NCBI GenBank assembly: GCA_963925495.1
Contig: CAWUST010000010.1
Location: forward strand, 1 to 64,000
Source of the DNA: UBA2108 sp963925495
GTDB lineage: Bacteria > Bacteroidota > Bacteroidia > Flavobacteriales_G > Salibacteraceae
Reading direction: 5' to 3'
DNA length: 64,000 bases
The notes under the pieces: generated by a model
What the model was told of the DNA's origin: nothing
What the model saw: the letters and a program-made list of their open reading frames with translations, nothing else
Databases searched by the model: none
Part shown: piece by piece, positions 33,776-41,792 of the stretch
Numbering within the stretch: the first letter of the stretch is position 1
How the letters are laid out: each line of letters starts with the position of its first letter
Made by a program: the position numbers and the translations under genes

Positions 33776-35875
33776 ATGGTAAAGAAGATTTTAACTACAA
33801 TAATTGTTTTTTGCGCATGTTTTCTTACTGTTTTTAGTCAAGAGGATACAAATGACAGCATTCAAAAGCCGGCAGAAGAGTTTTTTGAGGACGAAGCACC
33901 AGCTATTTCAAACGAAAAAGAAGTTAGTGATTTTAGGCCAATAATTGGTTTTTCAGGTGGGATGATAACCTATTTTGGGGATATTTCCACAGGGCACAAA
34001 GCCAACACATTTTTCACATCTAATTTGGCACTGGATTTTAGTGCCAGCTTCCCACTTAAAAAAAGTTTCTACATTACTTTTGAAGCACTTTACGGTAAAT
34101 CTTCTGCAAACGAACGAGATATACAAAAGAATAGAAATTTCGAATCTCAAATAACCAATTTTGGGTTAGCTATTAGCTATAACTTCAATCACTTTTTAAG
34201 TGAAAAAAGGATTTTGGATCCATATATAGAAGCAGCTTTTCACGCTTTGATTTTTAATTCAAAAACTGATTTAACAGATGTAGATGGAAATGAATATTTT
34301 TATTGGAGCGATGGGAGCATAAAAGATAGGGTCGAATCTCCTGAAAATATGAACTCAGCCGTTGTTTTAAATAGAGATTACCAATACGAAACTGATTTTA
34401 GACGGAGTAATGTCTCCGGAGCGGGTTATTTCGAGAAGTTCAGTTTTGCAGTGCCTATTGGAGTAGGAGTAAACATGAGGTTAAGTCATAAAGTTCATAT
34501 GAAATTAGGTGCTACTTACTTGTTTTTACTGACAGATAGAGTGGATGGTGTTTCTTCAGAGGCACAGGGGACTTATAAAGGAAATGCTCAAAATGATGCG
34601 TTGTTTTATTCACACATAGGTATAAGTATAGATTTATCAAAACGAAGTGGGTCTATTGATGAAGATACTTCTGGAATATCTGCTGAAGAGCTTGCGGCTA
34701 TTACCACAGGTGATACAGATTATGATGGTGTTATGGATTTGTATGACGAGTGTCCTAAAACACCTGCAGGAATTGAAGTTGATGTTAAAGGTTGTCCATT
34801 TGACGAAGATAATGACGGTGTTCCGGATTATTTAGACAAAGAATTAGGAACCGATTCAAGTGCGGTTGTAGACTCTAACGGAATAGCACTTACTGATGAG
34901 CAGTTGGAAAGAATTTATCTTAGATTTTTAGATTCTAATGGAGTATTTGCATTCTACGAAGACACGATTTATACAAGCGAATTACCTTCTAGAAAAGCAG
35001 TTCGTAAAAAATACAGTGTTCAGGTAGAAAGCGAAGGTCTTACTGACAAGCAAGCCAAAGAAATAATGGATGAGGGCGCTAAATCAGTTCCGGACGGAGA
35101 AAAAGAGGCTCTGTTAGTTGGTGATTATAAAAGTATTGAAGATGCGATTGCTGTTGACAAAGAATTAAAAGAAAAGGGAATAACTACACGGGCAATTGTG
35201 GTAGAAACTGCTACTGGAATTGTTATAGATGCTGATGTCAAAGGTGTTTTTGTTGGAGACGTCAGCGGGCCTGGACTTGAAAATGCGCAAGGAAATGTTT
35301 TTAGAGTGCAAGTTGGAGCTTTCCGAAACAATCCAGATCCTAAATACTTTAAAGGAATGGAGGTTTTAGGAGTTAAAAATGCAGATGGAATAACTCGATA
35401 TTATGCTGGAAATTATAAATCCTATGACGAAGCTGCAACAGCTAAAAAAGGATTAAAGAATGCAGGATATGGAGATTGTTTAATAAAAGCGTTTAACGAA
35501 GAAGAGGCCAGACAAACTTCAACTGGTACTGCTGGCAGTTTAGTTATTCCACCACCTATATCTTCTAATAAAATGGCAAGTTCTGGTTCAGCAAGAGATA
35601 AGTCTAAAGTGAAATTCAAAGTTCAATTAGGCTCTTATCAAGATGCAATTCCTATGGAAGAATTCAATAAGTATGTAAAACTTGGAGATGTAAAAAGTGA
35701 AAAAGGCTTGGACGGTTTAACTCGATATTTTGTTGGAGACTTTAAAGACTATGCAAATGCGGAGGCATTTAAAAGTGAATTAGAAGAAATAGGGATACCT
35801 GGTGCTTTCATAGCAGGAGAATACAACGGAAAAACTATTTCTGCACAAGATGCACAAGACATACTTACTGAGTAG
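33776..35875 (+). CDS. Outer-membrane beta-barrel protein with TSP3 repeats and three SPOR-like domains
   Basis: A 699-residue exported protein with signal peptide (FCACFLTVFSQ). Residues ~50-290 form an OmpA-type outer-membrane barrel of alternating strands. Residues ~315-350 are calcium-type thrombospondin-3 repeats (DTDYDGVMDLYDECP, DEDNDGVPDYLD). From ~410 there are three SPOR-like modules, starting KYSVQVES, FRVQVGAF and FKVQLGSY, each ending near a (R/K)YxxG(D/N)(F/Y)K(S/D)Y motif. SPOR domains bind denuded peptidoglycan, so this may replace the usual OmpA anchor domain. It follows a gene with the same type of C-terminal domain. Confidence 0.82.
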   Translation: MVKKILTTIIVFCACFLTVFSQEDTNDSIQKPAEEFFEDEAPAISNEKEVSDFRPIIGFSGGMITYFGDISTGHKANTFFTSNLALDFSASFPLKKSFYITFEALYGKSSANERDIQKNRNFESQITNFGLAISYNFNHFLSEKRILDPYIEAAFHALIFNSKTDLTDVDGNEYFYWSDGSIKDRVESPENMNSAVVLNRDYQYETDFRRSNVSGAGYFEKFSFAVPIGVGVNMRLSHKVHMKLGATYLFLLTDRVDGVSSEAQGTYKGNAQNDALFYSHIGISIDLSKRSGSIDEDTSGISAEELAAITTGDTDYDGVMDLYDECPKTPAGIEVDVKGCPFDEDNDGVPDYLDKELGTDSSAVVDSNGIALTDEQLERIYLRFLDSNGVFAFYEDTIYTSELPSRKAVRKKYSVQVESEGLTDKQAKEIMDEGAKSVPDGEKEALLVGDYKSIEDAIAVDKELKEKGITTRAIVVETATGIVIDADVKGVFVGDVSGPGLENAQGNVFRVQVGAFRNNPDPKYFKGMEVLGVKNADGITRYYAGNYKSYDEAATAKKGLKNAGYGDCLIKAFNEEEARQTSTGTAGSLVIPPPISSNKMASSGSARDKSKVKFKVQLGSYQDAIPMEEFNKYVKLGDVKSEKGLDGLTRYFVGDFKDYANAEAFKSELEEIGIPGAFIAGEYNGKTISAQDAQDILTE

Positions 35876-35921
35876 GTTTCAATCCATGAAATAAGATCCG
35901 AATTTTCTGATCTAATCTCTT

Positions 35922-35929
35922 TATTTTTG
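35922..35929 (+). promoter_or_regulatory. Possible -7 element of the 35934 gene
   Basis: TATTTTTG matches TAnnTTTG but lies only 4 bases before the ATG, so it implies a leaderless mRNA or is a chance match. Confidence 0.3.
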
Positions 35930-35933
35930 TTTT

Positions 35934-36686
35934 ATGAAATGTAGATTTCCCATGCTTATTCTTGTTTCGGTTTTTATTGGGTTCGGTTCTGCAGTGCAAG
36001 CTCAGGTTAAATTAATATCAGCAAAAATCATCAGCAATGAAGATTCAAGTGTAATAACTTCGGCGCATATTGTAAATATGAATACATTTAATGCGACTAA
36101 CTCCTATTCAGACGGCACATTTTTAATGCCTTTTACGCAAGGAGATACCTTACGTCTTTCGCATATCAGCTTTAAAGACAAATTTATTTATACTGGAAAA
36201 TTACTGATTCCAGATGCTATAGAGATTACCATTTTCATGGAAAAAGCATTCGTAATTTTAGATACGGCTTCGATATCTATGTATCGTAGTAAAAAAGAAT
36301 TTGCTGAGGAATTTGCAAATAAGGAAATAGAAAGTGAGTCAGAATCAGTTTTTAAATATGAAGGTCCACAAGATTTAGAAGATGTCGATACAGATTTAAA
36401 TGCTCATGTTTCACTGGGTTCTCCAATTACATTTTTATATAATATGTTTAGTAAGGAAGCGAAAGAAAAGAAAAGGCATCAAAAAGCTAAAGTTCAAACA
36501 CAAAGAGAAGAAACCATAAAAGCCAGATATAATATTGAAGTTGTTAAAAAAGTAACTGGCATAACAAGCGATGTAGAAGCTGAAAAATTCATGAAAAATT
36601 GTCCTTTAGAGGATGATTATGTTTTTAGATCTACAGATTATGACATTGTAAAGAATATTTTAGAGTGCCAAAAGACCAACCAATAA
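35934..36686 (+). CDS. Exported protein with carboxypeptidase-regulatory-like domain
   Basis: A 250-residue protein with a signal peptide (MLILVSVFIGFGSAVQAQ). Residues ~25-105 resemble the carboxypeptidase-D regulatory-like (transthyretin-like) fold seen in many Bacteroidota envelope proteins (NEDSSVITSAHIVNMN, NSYSDGTFLMPF, GDTLRLSHISFKDK). The rest is charged and helical, with a Lys/Glu-rich segment near 175-200. Function unknown. It follows the barrel-SPOR gene by 58 bases and precedes the HvfA-type RiPP precursor, but nothing ties it to that system. Confidence 0.7.
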   Translation: MKCRFPMLILVSVFIGFGSAVQAQVKLISAKIISNEDSSVITSAHIVNMNTFNATNSYSDGTFLMPFTQGDTLRLSHISFKDKFIYTGKLLIPDAIEITIFMEKAFVILDTASISMYRSKKEFAEEFANKEIESESESVFKYEGPQDLEDVDTDLNAHVSLGSPITFLYNMFSKEAKEKKRHQKAKVQTQREETIKARYNIEVVKKVTGITSDVEAEKFMKNCPLEDDYVFRSTDYDIVKNILECQKTNQ

Positions 36687-36779
36687 TAATTATTGATTTA
36701 AATTTATTTATTGTATTTTTAAAAATAATTAATTGTCCTTTAATTCCGAAGCTTTGGTGGTTGGAAAAAAAAATTTATT

Positions 36780-37211
36780 ATGAAACAAGAAAAAAAAATA
36801 ACAAAAAAGCTTGCAGCAGTGGCTGCAAGTGCATTAGCTATTTCGGCTGTTGGTGTTAGCGCTAATAGTGTAGATTTATTTGAAACAAGCGACTTAGGTA
36901 CAGCTGGAGAATTGAGAGTTCAGTTACTTGGAGATATTGTTCCTACTGGATTTATGAACAATGCTGACGTTGAGTTAAAATGTGGCGAAGGTAAATGTGG
37001 CGAAGGTAAATGCGGTGAAGGCAAATGTGGTGAAGGAAAAGACAAGGCAGAGAAAAAGGATGATAAAAAGTCTGACGATAAATCTGAGGTAAAGCCTGAA
37101 ACTAAAGAAGACAAGAAAGCCGAAAAAAAGTCTGAAGCTAAAGAAGATAAAGGTACTGAAGCTAAGTGTGGCGAAGGTAAGTGTGGTGAAGGTAAATGCG
37201 GAGAGCACTAA
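36780..37211 (+). CDS. hvfA: HvfA/bufferin-like RiPP precursor with KCGEG repeats
   Basis: A 143-residue precursor. Residues ~10-29 are a secretion signal (AAVAASALAISAVGVSA). Seven Cys follow, all with the motif (E/K)x(K)CG: Cys68, 73, 78 and 83 in one cluster, and Cys130, 135 and 140 near the C terminus. Between them is a ~45-residue Lys/Glu/Asp linker. Five are EGKCG and two are variants (ELKCG, EAKCG). In Haemophilus HvfA, Cys in this motif are oxidised by the MNIO HvfB with HvfC to copper-binding heterocycles. The two following genes encode those partners. The likely product is a secreted or periplasmic copper-binding RiPP; this is inference from family and motif. Confidence 0.9.
   Translation: MKQEKKITKKLAAVAASALAISAVGVSANSVDLFETSDLGTAGELRVQLLGDIVPTGFMNNADVELKCGEGKCGEGKCGEGKCGEGKDKAEKKDDKKSDDKSEVKPETKEDKKAEKKSEAKEDKGTEAKCGEGKCGEGKCGEH
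36981..37208. repeat. 15-bp codon repeats encoding KCGEG units
   Basis: Near-identical units of TGTGGCGAAGGTAAA occur at 36981, 36996, 37011 and 37026, and again at 37167, 37182 and 37197. They encode the core-peptide Cys motifs. Third-base changes (TGT/TGC, GGC/GGT) show the units have partly diverged. They are coding and not CRISPR. Confidence 0.85.
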
Positions 37212-37228
37212 AATTGAATTAATATATT

Positions 37229-37272
37229 AAAACCTCGTTTTACTCTGTTTGAGTTAAAACGAGGTTTTTTTT
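37229..37272 (+). terminator. Intrinsic terminator between the RiPP precursor and its oxidase
   Basis: A 14-bp perfect stem (37229-37242 with 37255-37268), extended by a CTC/GAG pairing, ends in an eight-T tract. It lies 17 bases after the precursor stop and 8 bases before the oxidase ATG, so it probably lowers enzyme mRNA relative to precursor mRNA. Confidence 0.9.
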
Positions 37273-37280
37273 GAAATTTT

Positions 37281-38108
37281 ATGCAAGGAATTGGTCTTGG
37301 TTTTCGAAGGGATGTTGCTAATGATATCATTAATTCAGAATTTGAGTTACCTGAATTTATAGAGGTGGCTCCTGAAAACTGGATGAAAATGGGAGGTTAT
37401 TGGAAAAAGCAATTTGACCGTGCTACCGAAAAATACCCACTAACTTGTCACGGACTTTCTCTTAGCATTGGAAGTGTTGAAGAATTAGATTTAAACTTCC
37501 TGAAAGACCTTAAAGAATTCTTAGACCAATACAATGTGAAAATTTATTCTGAACATTTGTCCTACAGCAAGTGCGAAAATGCTCACTTATACGATCTATT
37601 ACCTATACCTTTTCGGGAAGATGCTGTCAAACATATTGTGACGAGAATAAAGACGGTACAAGATATTTTGGAGCGGCCTCTGGTTTTAGAAAACGTAAGT
37701 TATTATACTGCGGTTGCCGCAGAAATGCCGGAAGCTGAGTTTATTTCTTCAATTATTTCTGAAAGTGGCTGTCAAATGTTGCTGGACATAAATAATGTTT
37801 ATGTAAACGCATTTAACCATAACTATAATACCAAGGAATTTATTAATGCTTTACCTCTGGATAGTGTAGCATATATTCACATGGCTGGACATGAGCAAAT
37901 TGAACCAGATTTGATTATAGATACTCATGGAAAAGATATAATTGATCCCGTTTTTGAATTATTGGATTGGACTATTCAAAAAATAAATCCAGTCCCTGTT
38001 TTATTAGAAAGGGATTTTAATATTCCTGAGCTTAATGCATTAGAAGGAGAATTAACACAATTACAGAATATCACAAAAAAACATTGGACACCTCAGATAC
38101 ATCATTAA
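37281..38108 (+). CDS. hvfB: HvfB-like MNIO (DUF692) peptide-modifying oxidase
   Basis: A 275-residue multinuclear non-haem iron-dependent oxidative enzyme, formerly DUF692. These TIM-barrel enzymes use two or three iron ions and O2 to rearrange Cys in precursor peptides. The family ligand set is visible: HGLSLSIG (His57), SEHLSY (Glu91, His92), LENVSYY (Glu137), LLDINNVYVN (Asp169, Asn171), IHMAGH (His200, His204), DTHGKDI (Asp214, His216) and LLERD (Glu243). Length is typical. It follows the precursor after a terminator, and its end overlaps the DUF2063 partner by 25 bases, indicating a tight pair. Substrate assignment rests on linkage. Confidence 0.93.
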   Translation: MQGIGLGFRRDVANDIINSEFELPEFIEVAPENWMKMGGYWKKQFDRATEKYPLTCHGLSLSIGSVEELDLNFLKDLKEFLDQYNVKIYSEHLSYSKCENAHLYDLLPIPFREDAVKHIVTRIKTVQDILERPLVLENVSYYTAVAAEMPEAEFISSIISESGCQMLLDINNVYVNAFNHNYNTKEFINALPLDSVAYIHMAGHEQIEPDLIIDTHGKDIIDPVFELLDWTIQKINPVPVLLERDFNIPELNALEGELTQLQNITKKHWTPQIHH

Positions 38109-38854
38109 AAAGAAAGACGATAGACGCCCAAAATAAATTAGGGAGCTACGTAAGAGATGGGATAACCGTGGATATAGAGGGGACTCGACCCGAACGCCTG
38201 CATCATTATCGAAGGTTAGTTTTTAATTTGATTTATAGCACTTTAAGTACTGCTTATCCCATTTCTAGAAAACTAATTGATTCTCAATGGAAAGAACTTG
38301 TAAATCGTTTTTTTTCTACTTACGATTGCCAAAATTACCAGGTTTGGAGAATGCCTAAAGAGTTCTTAAACTATGTACTTGAAAAAGAAAAGGATATCTT
38401 AAAATCATTACCATACCTTAATGATTTGCTACTCTTTGAGTGGGTAGAGATTGAATTATATAGTGAAGAAGATAAAAAGCTTAAGAAATTTTCGAAGAAA
38501 GGAAATTGGTCTGAAAATAGTATTGTATTAAACCCACACCACCAGATATTAAAATTAGATTACCCTGTATATACGAAAGAATACAGCACTATGCATAACG
38601 CCAAAGGCGTATATTATTTATTGGTATTGAGAGACCTAACTGAATTAAAAGTTAGATTTCTAGAATTATCGCCCTTATTTGGTCCTGCGATAATGAATGT
38701 GGGAAAATTTGGAGATAATTTATTGGCTTCTCTAGAAGCTGAAGCTTCTCACTTTGCTAGTTTTGGAAGAAAAGAATTAAAAGCTAAATCGCAAAAAACA
38801 ATTGACTTATTGATTGACAAGAATCTTATTTTGGGGTATTCTTTCCCTAATTAG
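38084..38854 (+). CDS. hvfC: HvfC-like DUF2063 partner protein
   Basis: A 256-residue protein with the N-terminal DUF2063 (HvfC/BufC) domain: RPERLHHYRRLVFNLIYSTL, YPISRKLIDSQWKELVNRFF and LLFEWVEIEL. In known systems this partner brings the precursor to the MNIO oxidase. The likely start is TTG at 38084 inside the oxidase gene; no in-frame ATG lies within the N-terminal domain, and the family begins close to this point. The C-terminal ~110 residues form a second domain of unknown fold. It completes the three-gene unit; the usual DoxX gene does not follow. Confidence 0.9.
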   Translation: MDTSDTSLKRKTIDAQNKLGSYVRDGITVDIEGTRPERLHHYRRLVFNLIYSTLSTAYPISRKLIDSQWKELVNRFFSTYDCQNYQVWRMPKEFLNYVLEKEKDILKSLPYLNDLLLFEWVEIELYSEEDKKLKKFSKKGNWSENSIVLNPHHQILKLDYPVYTKEYSTMHNAKGVYYLLVLRDLTELKVRFLELSPLFGPAIMNVGKFGDNLLASLEAEASHFASFGRKELKAKSQKTIDLLIDKNLILGYSFPN

Positions 38855-38928
38855 AACTATTATTAGGTGAATGAAAAGAATCATTATTTCTTTAGTTTTA
38901 ACTTTCCTGCCAATTAAAAACAAATAGT

Positions 38929-39744
38929 ATGATAAAATCTTTATTTATTCTTCTATTTGGGCTTTGTGCAATTAGCCTTTATGCCCAAGATGAAGATCCA
39001 GAGAAAAAAAAACCTGAATCCGGAGATGTTAATCTCGATGATAGAGACAATGGCTTTTACGATAGTTATGACGAATATAAAAAACGAAAAAATAGACATT
39101 GGCAGGGATTAGATATAGGTATTAATGGATTATCGTATGCAGATGGTACAGATGTCCCTCCCGCGGGATATCAATTTGTGCAATTAGATTATGGTCGTTC
39201 TTATTATTTTGGTCTAAATCTATTTGAGGGAGATATTTATCAGATAAATGGGGAATTGATTAAAATTTTGATGGGCGTGGGATTCGATTTTAATAATTTT
39301 CAATTGAGAGGGAGTTCTCTTATGGTTAACAGGAACGATTCATTAGTTGAAAGAGCTGATACTTTAAGAAATTTCAAAGGGTCGAGTAATAATAACATGA
39401 AAAATGCCCATATCACGGTTCCTTTACTTTTAGCATTCAATACTAGTCCTAAAAATACAACATCGTTCCACATTGCGTTTGGCGCAATTTTTAGTTATCG
39501 CATTTCTGGAAAACAAAAAGTAGTATATAAATACAACGACCAGAGTGAAAGTGGTGATTTAAAAGAGGAGGTTTTAAGGAAATCTAGAATGTTTCAAAAC
39601 CCATGGCGCATAAATGCGACTTTAAGGTTAGGTTACGGTAACTTTCATGTTTTCGGAAATTATAATTTACTTCATTATTGGGAGGATGGCCAAGCTCCTT
39701 CTGCTCGACTATGGACTATTGGAGTTAAAGTATTGCCTTGGTAA
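38929..39744 (+). CDS. Outer-membrane beta-barrel protein (PorT-like), function unknown
   Basis: A 271-residue protein with a signal peptide (SLFILLFGLCAISLYAQ), a charged linker (DEDPEKKKPESGDVN) and a C-terminal outer-membrane beta-barrel of alternating aromatic strands. It ends in an LWTIGVKVLPW strand with an aromatic last residue, as expected for barrel insertion. It lies 74 bases after hvfC on the same strand with no visible terminator between them, so cotranscription with the RiPP cluster is possible. I cannot say whether it exports or imports the product; similar barrels are common and often unrelated to their neighbours. Confidence 0.75.
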   Translation: MIKSLFILLFGLCAISLYAQDEDPEKKKPESGDVNLDDRDNGFYDSYDEYKKRKNRHWQGLDIGINGLSYADGTDVPPAGYQFVQLDYGRSYYFGLNLFEGDIYQINGELIKILMGVGFDFNNFQLRGSSLMVNRNDSLVERADTLRNFKGSSNNNMKNAHITVPLLLAFNTSPKNTTSFHIAFGAIFSYRISGKQKVVYKYNDQSESGDLKEEVLRKSRMFQNPWRINATLRLGYGNFHVFGNYNLLHYWEDGQAPSARLWTIGVKVLPW

Positions 39745-39753
39745 AATAGGTTG

Positions 39754-39795
39754 TAAAAAAAAGCCCTGTACCAATAATGCTACAGAGCTTTTTTT
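39754..39795. terminator. Bidirectional terminator between the barrel gene and csp
   Basis: Stem AGCCCTGTA (39762-39770) with TACAGAGCT (39781-39789), one mismatch, flanked by A8 on the left and T7 on the right. It can serve both convergent genes. Confidence 0.75.
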
Positions 39796-39815
39796 AAATT
39801 ACTTCTGGTTTCAAT

Positions 39816-40010
39816 TTATTCTGCCACTTTTACGTCAACGGCGTTCATTCCTTTTCTACCTTCTTGTATTTCAAAATCAACGGTGTCGCCTTTTCGAATT
39901 TCATCAATTAATCCAGATACGTGTACAAAGTACTCTTCTCCTGATTCGTCGTCGCTAATGAATCCATATCCTTTTGATTCATTATAAAATTTTACTGTTC
40001 CTTTTCTCAT
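39816..40010 (-). CDS. Cold-shock domain protein
   Basis: A 64-residue single-domain OB-fold protein of the CspA type that binds single-stranded RNA/DNA. It shows RNP1 (KGYGFI, 13-18) and RNP2 (YFVHVS, near 27-32), and ends with the family strand GMNAVDVKVAE. Length is normal. It has its own transcript, closed by the shared terminator at 39754-39795. The 5' leader (40011-40190 region) holds no clear TAnnTTTG element, only a TAACTTCG-like one. Confidence 0.95.
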   Translation of the reverse strand: MRKGTVKFYNESKGYGFISDDESGEEYFVHVSGLIDEIRKGDTVDFEIQEGRKGMNAVDVKVAE

Positions 40011-40190
40011 TATAATTATTTATTAAAGCGCGAAGTTACTCTTAACTCATTGATATAAGCTGTTTATTAAAAAAAATTTAATGCAATGGTAAATTCAGAA
40101 TAAATTGATTTATTAGTTTATGAACTTACATTGTGTAATAAGTTTCAGAGTCAAATTTTAAAGGTTTATGTCTTTTTATATTTTTGTCAA

Positions 40191-40511
40191 ATGCCTAAAA
40201 GAGTTGTCAGATATTGGAAAAAAACGCCAACTTGGTTCCGTAACAAATACTCTATAACATTATTAGTTTTTTTTGCTTATATGCTTTTTTTTGATCAGAG
40301 TAATGTAGTTGCTCTTTTACAGATAAATCAAGAGTTAAGAGAATTAGAAGACAACAAAGAATACTATAAAGAACAAATTGAAACTACTCAGAAGGATTTG
40401 ACTGACCTGCTTACAAATAACAATAATTTGGAACGATATGCCAGGGAAAAGTACCTTATGAAGAAAGAAAATGAGGATATATTTGTGATTGTTGATCCAG
40501 TTAAAAAGTAA
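40191..40511 (+). CDS. FtsB/DivIC-type septum formation initiator
   Basis: A 106-residue bitopic membrane protein from ATG 40191; the 20 codons upstream are not conserved-looking. It has a basic N terminus (PKRVVRYWKK), one helix (about 20-42, ITLLVFFAYMLFF), a coiled coil (~45-80, QINQELRELEDNKEYYKEQ) and the conserved NLERYAREKYLMKKENEDIF end typical of FtsB/DivIC proteins. These proteins form the FtsQ-FtsL-FtsB complex that starts septal peptidoglycan synthesis. Neighbouring ftsL/ftsQ are absent here. Confidence 0.88.
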   Translation: MPKRVVRYWKKTPTWFRNKYSITLLVFFAYMLFFDQSNVVALLQINQELRELEDNKEYYKEQIETTQKDLTDLLTNNNNLERYAREKYLMKKENEDIFVIVDPVKK

Positions 40512-40634
40512 CCATCAAAACCTTCTTTTTAATTTTGTCTGCGAGTTTCTAAGTAAATGGATGTCTCATTGTAGATAGGCCAAAATTCGATGTTTTTTAT
40601 TGGATATTCGTTTGTAAAGTGATTGGAGCTTGAA

Positions 40635-40665
40635 TTTGGGTATGTCTTCCGCTTGATTACTTTTG
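40635..40665 (+). promoter_or_regulatory. gcvT promoter (TTTG-N19-TACTTTTG)
   Basis: TTTG at 40635-40638 and TACTTTTG at 40658-40665 with a 19-base spacer fit the Bacteroidota consensus exactly. The gcvT ATG is 29 bases downstream. The rest of 40512-40694 shows nothing else. Confidence 0.65.
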
Positions 40666-40694
40666 CTCCCCTTAAAAATTCAATTTCAAGAGTA

Positions 40695-41780
40695 ATGAAA
40701 AATACTGCACTATCTCACGTTCATGAAGCTCTAGGAGCCAAGATGGTTCCATTTGCTGGATATAATATGCCTGTAACTTATGTTGGAATTAATGAAGAAC
40801 ACCAAACCGTAAGAGGTGGAGTTGGAGTGTTTGATGTTTCACACATGGGCGAGTTTTTTTTAAGTGGTGAAAAAGCACTTGAACTTATTCAAAAAGTTAC
40901 TACAAACGATGTTTCTAAATTATTCGATGGTAAAATTCAATACAGTTGTTTGCCAAACGGAAAGGGAGGAATAGTTGATGATTTGTTAGTTTATAAAATA
41001 AGTGACACTGAATATATGTTGGTTGTAAATGCATCGAACATGGACAAAGATTGGAATTGGATTTCTTCTCATAATGATATGGGAGTTGAAATGATAAATC
41101 GATCGGATGAATATTCTCTCTTAGCAGTTCAAGGACCAAACTCTAGTGAAGCTCTACAATCTTTAACTGATATTGATTTGTCAGAAATGGAGTATTACAC
41201 GTTTTCAATTGGACAATTCGCTGGTGTTGATGATGTAATTGTTTCTGCCACAGGATATACAGGAGCTGGTGGTTTTGAAATTTATGTAAAAAATAAAGAT
41301 GCCGAAAAAGTATGGAATGCTGTTTTTGAATCAGGAAATTCTTTTGGTATTAAGCCAATTGGATTAGCTGCTCGAGATACTTTAAGGTTAGAAATGGGAT
41401 TCTGTCTTTACGGAAATGATATTAATGATTCCACTTCTCCGTTAGAAGCGGGATTGGGTTGGATTACTAAACTAAAAAAAAGTGATTTTATTGATTCTGA
41501 TTTTCTGACAAAACAAAAAGAAGAAGGTGTTACTCGAAGATTGGTGGGTTTTGAATTACTAGACAGAGGAATTCCTAGACAAGGTTATAAAATATTCGAT
41601 GCCAATCAAAATGAAATTGGTGAAGTAACCTCTGGAACCATGTCTCCTTCAATGAAAAAAGGAATAGGTATGGGCTATGTGACGTTACCAAACAATAAAA
41701 CGGAAACCGAAATATTTATTCAGGTCAGGAACAAGAATTTGAGGGCTGTTGTAGTGAAAGTACCTTTTTACAAAGGATAA
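40695..41780 (+). CDS. gcvT: Aminomethyltransferase (glycine cleavage T protein)
   Basis: It transfers the methylene of the H-protein aminomethyl group to tetrahydrofolate in the glycine cleavage system. The 361-residue form starts at ATG 40695, just downstream of a good promoter; a longer reading from 40623 would begin above it. Signatures are MVPFAGYNMPVTY, FDVSHMGEF, LAVQGPNS, ATGYTGAGGFEIY, ARDTLRLEMGFCLYGND and the C-terminal GEVTSGTMSPSMKKGIGMGYV. All are typical GcvT. The P and H proteins are not in the window. Confidence 0.95.
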   Translation: MKNTALSHVHEALGAKMVPFAGYNMPVTYVGINEEHQTVRGGVGVFDVSHMGEFFLSGEKALELIQKVTTNDVSKLFDGKIQYSCLPNGKGGIVDDLLVYKISDTEYMLVVNASNMDKDWNWISSHNDMGVEMINRSDEYSLLAVQGPNSSEALQSLTDIDLSEMEYYTFSIGQFAGVDDVIVSATGYTGAGGFEIYVKNKDAEKVWNAVFESGNSFGIKPIGLAARDTLRLEMGFCLYGNDINDSTSPLEAGLGWITKLKKSDFIDSDFLTKQKEEGVTRRLVGFELLDRGIPRQGYKIFDANQNEIGEVTSGTMSPSMKKGIGMGYVTLPNNKTETEIFIQVRNKNLRAVVVKVPFYKG

Positions 41781-41792
41781 TCGTATTTTTTT

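Noticed and set aside
36920..37208. Antisense frames rich in Ser/Pro/His or Thr/Phe opposite the precursor repeats
   Set aside because: They are shadows of the KCGEG codon repeat in other frames.
36981..37208. CRISPR-like short repeats
   Set aside because: Units are 15 bases, contiguous, without spacers, and in frame in a coding gene.
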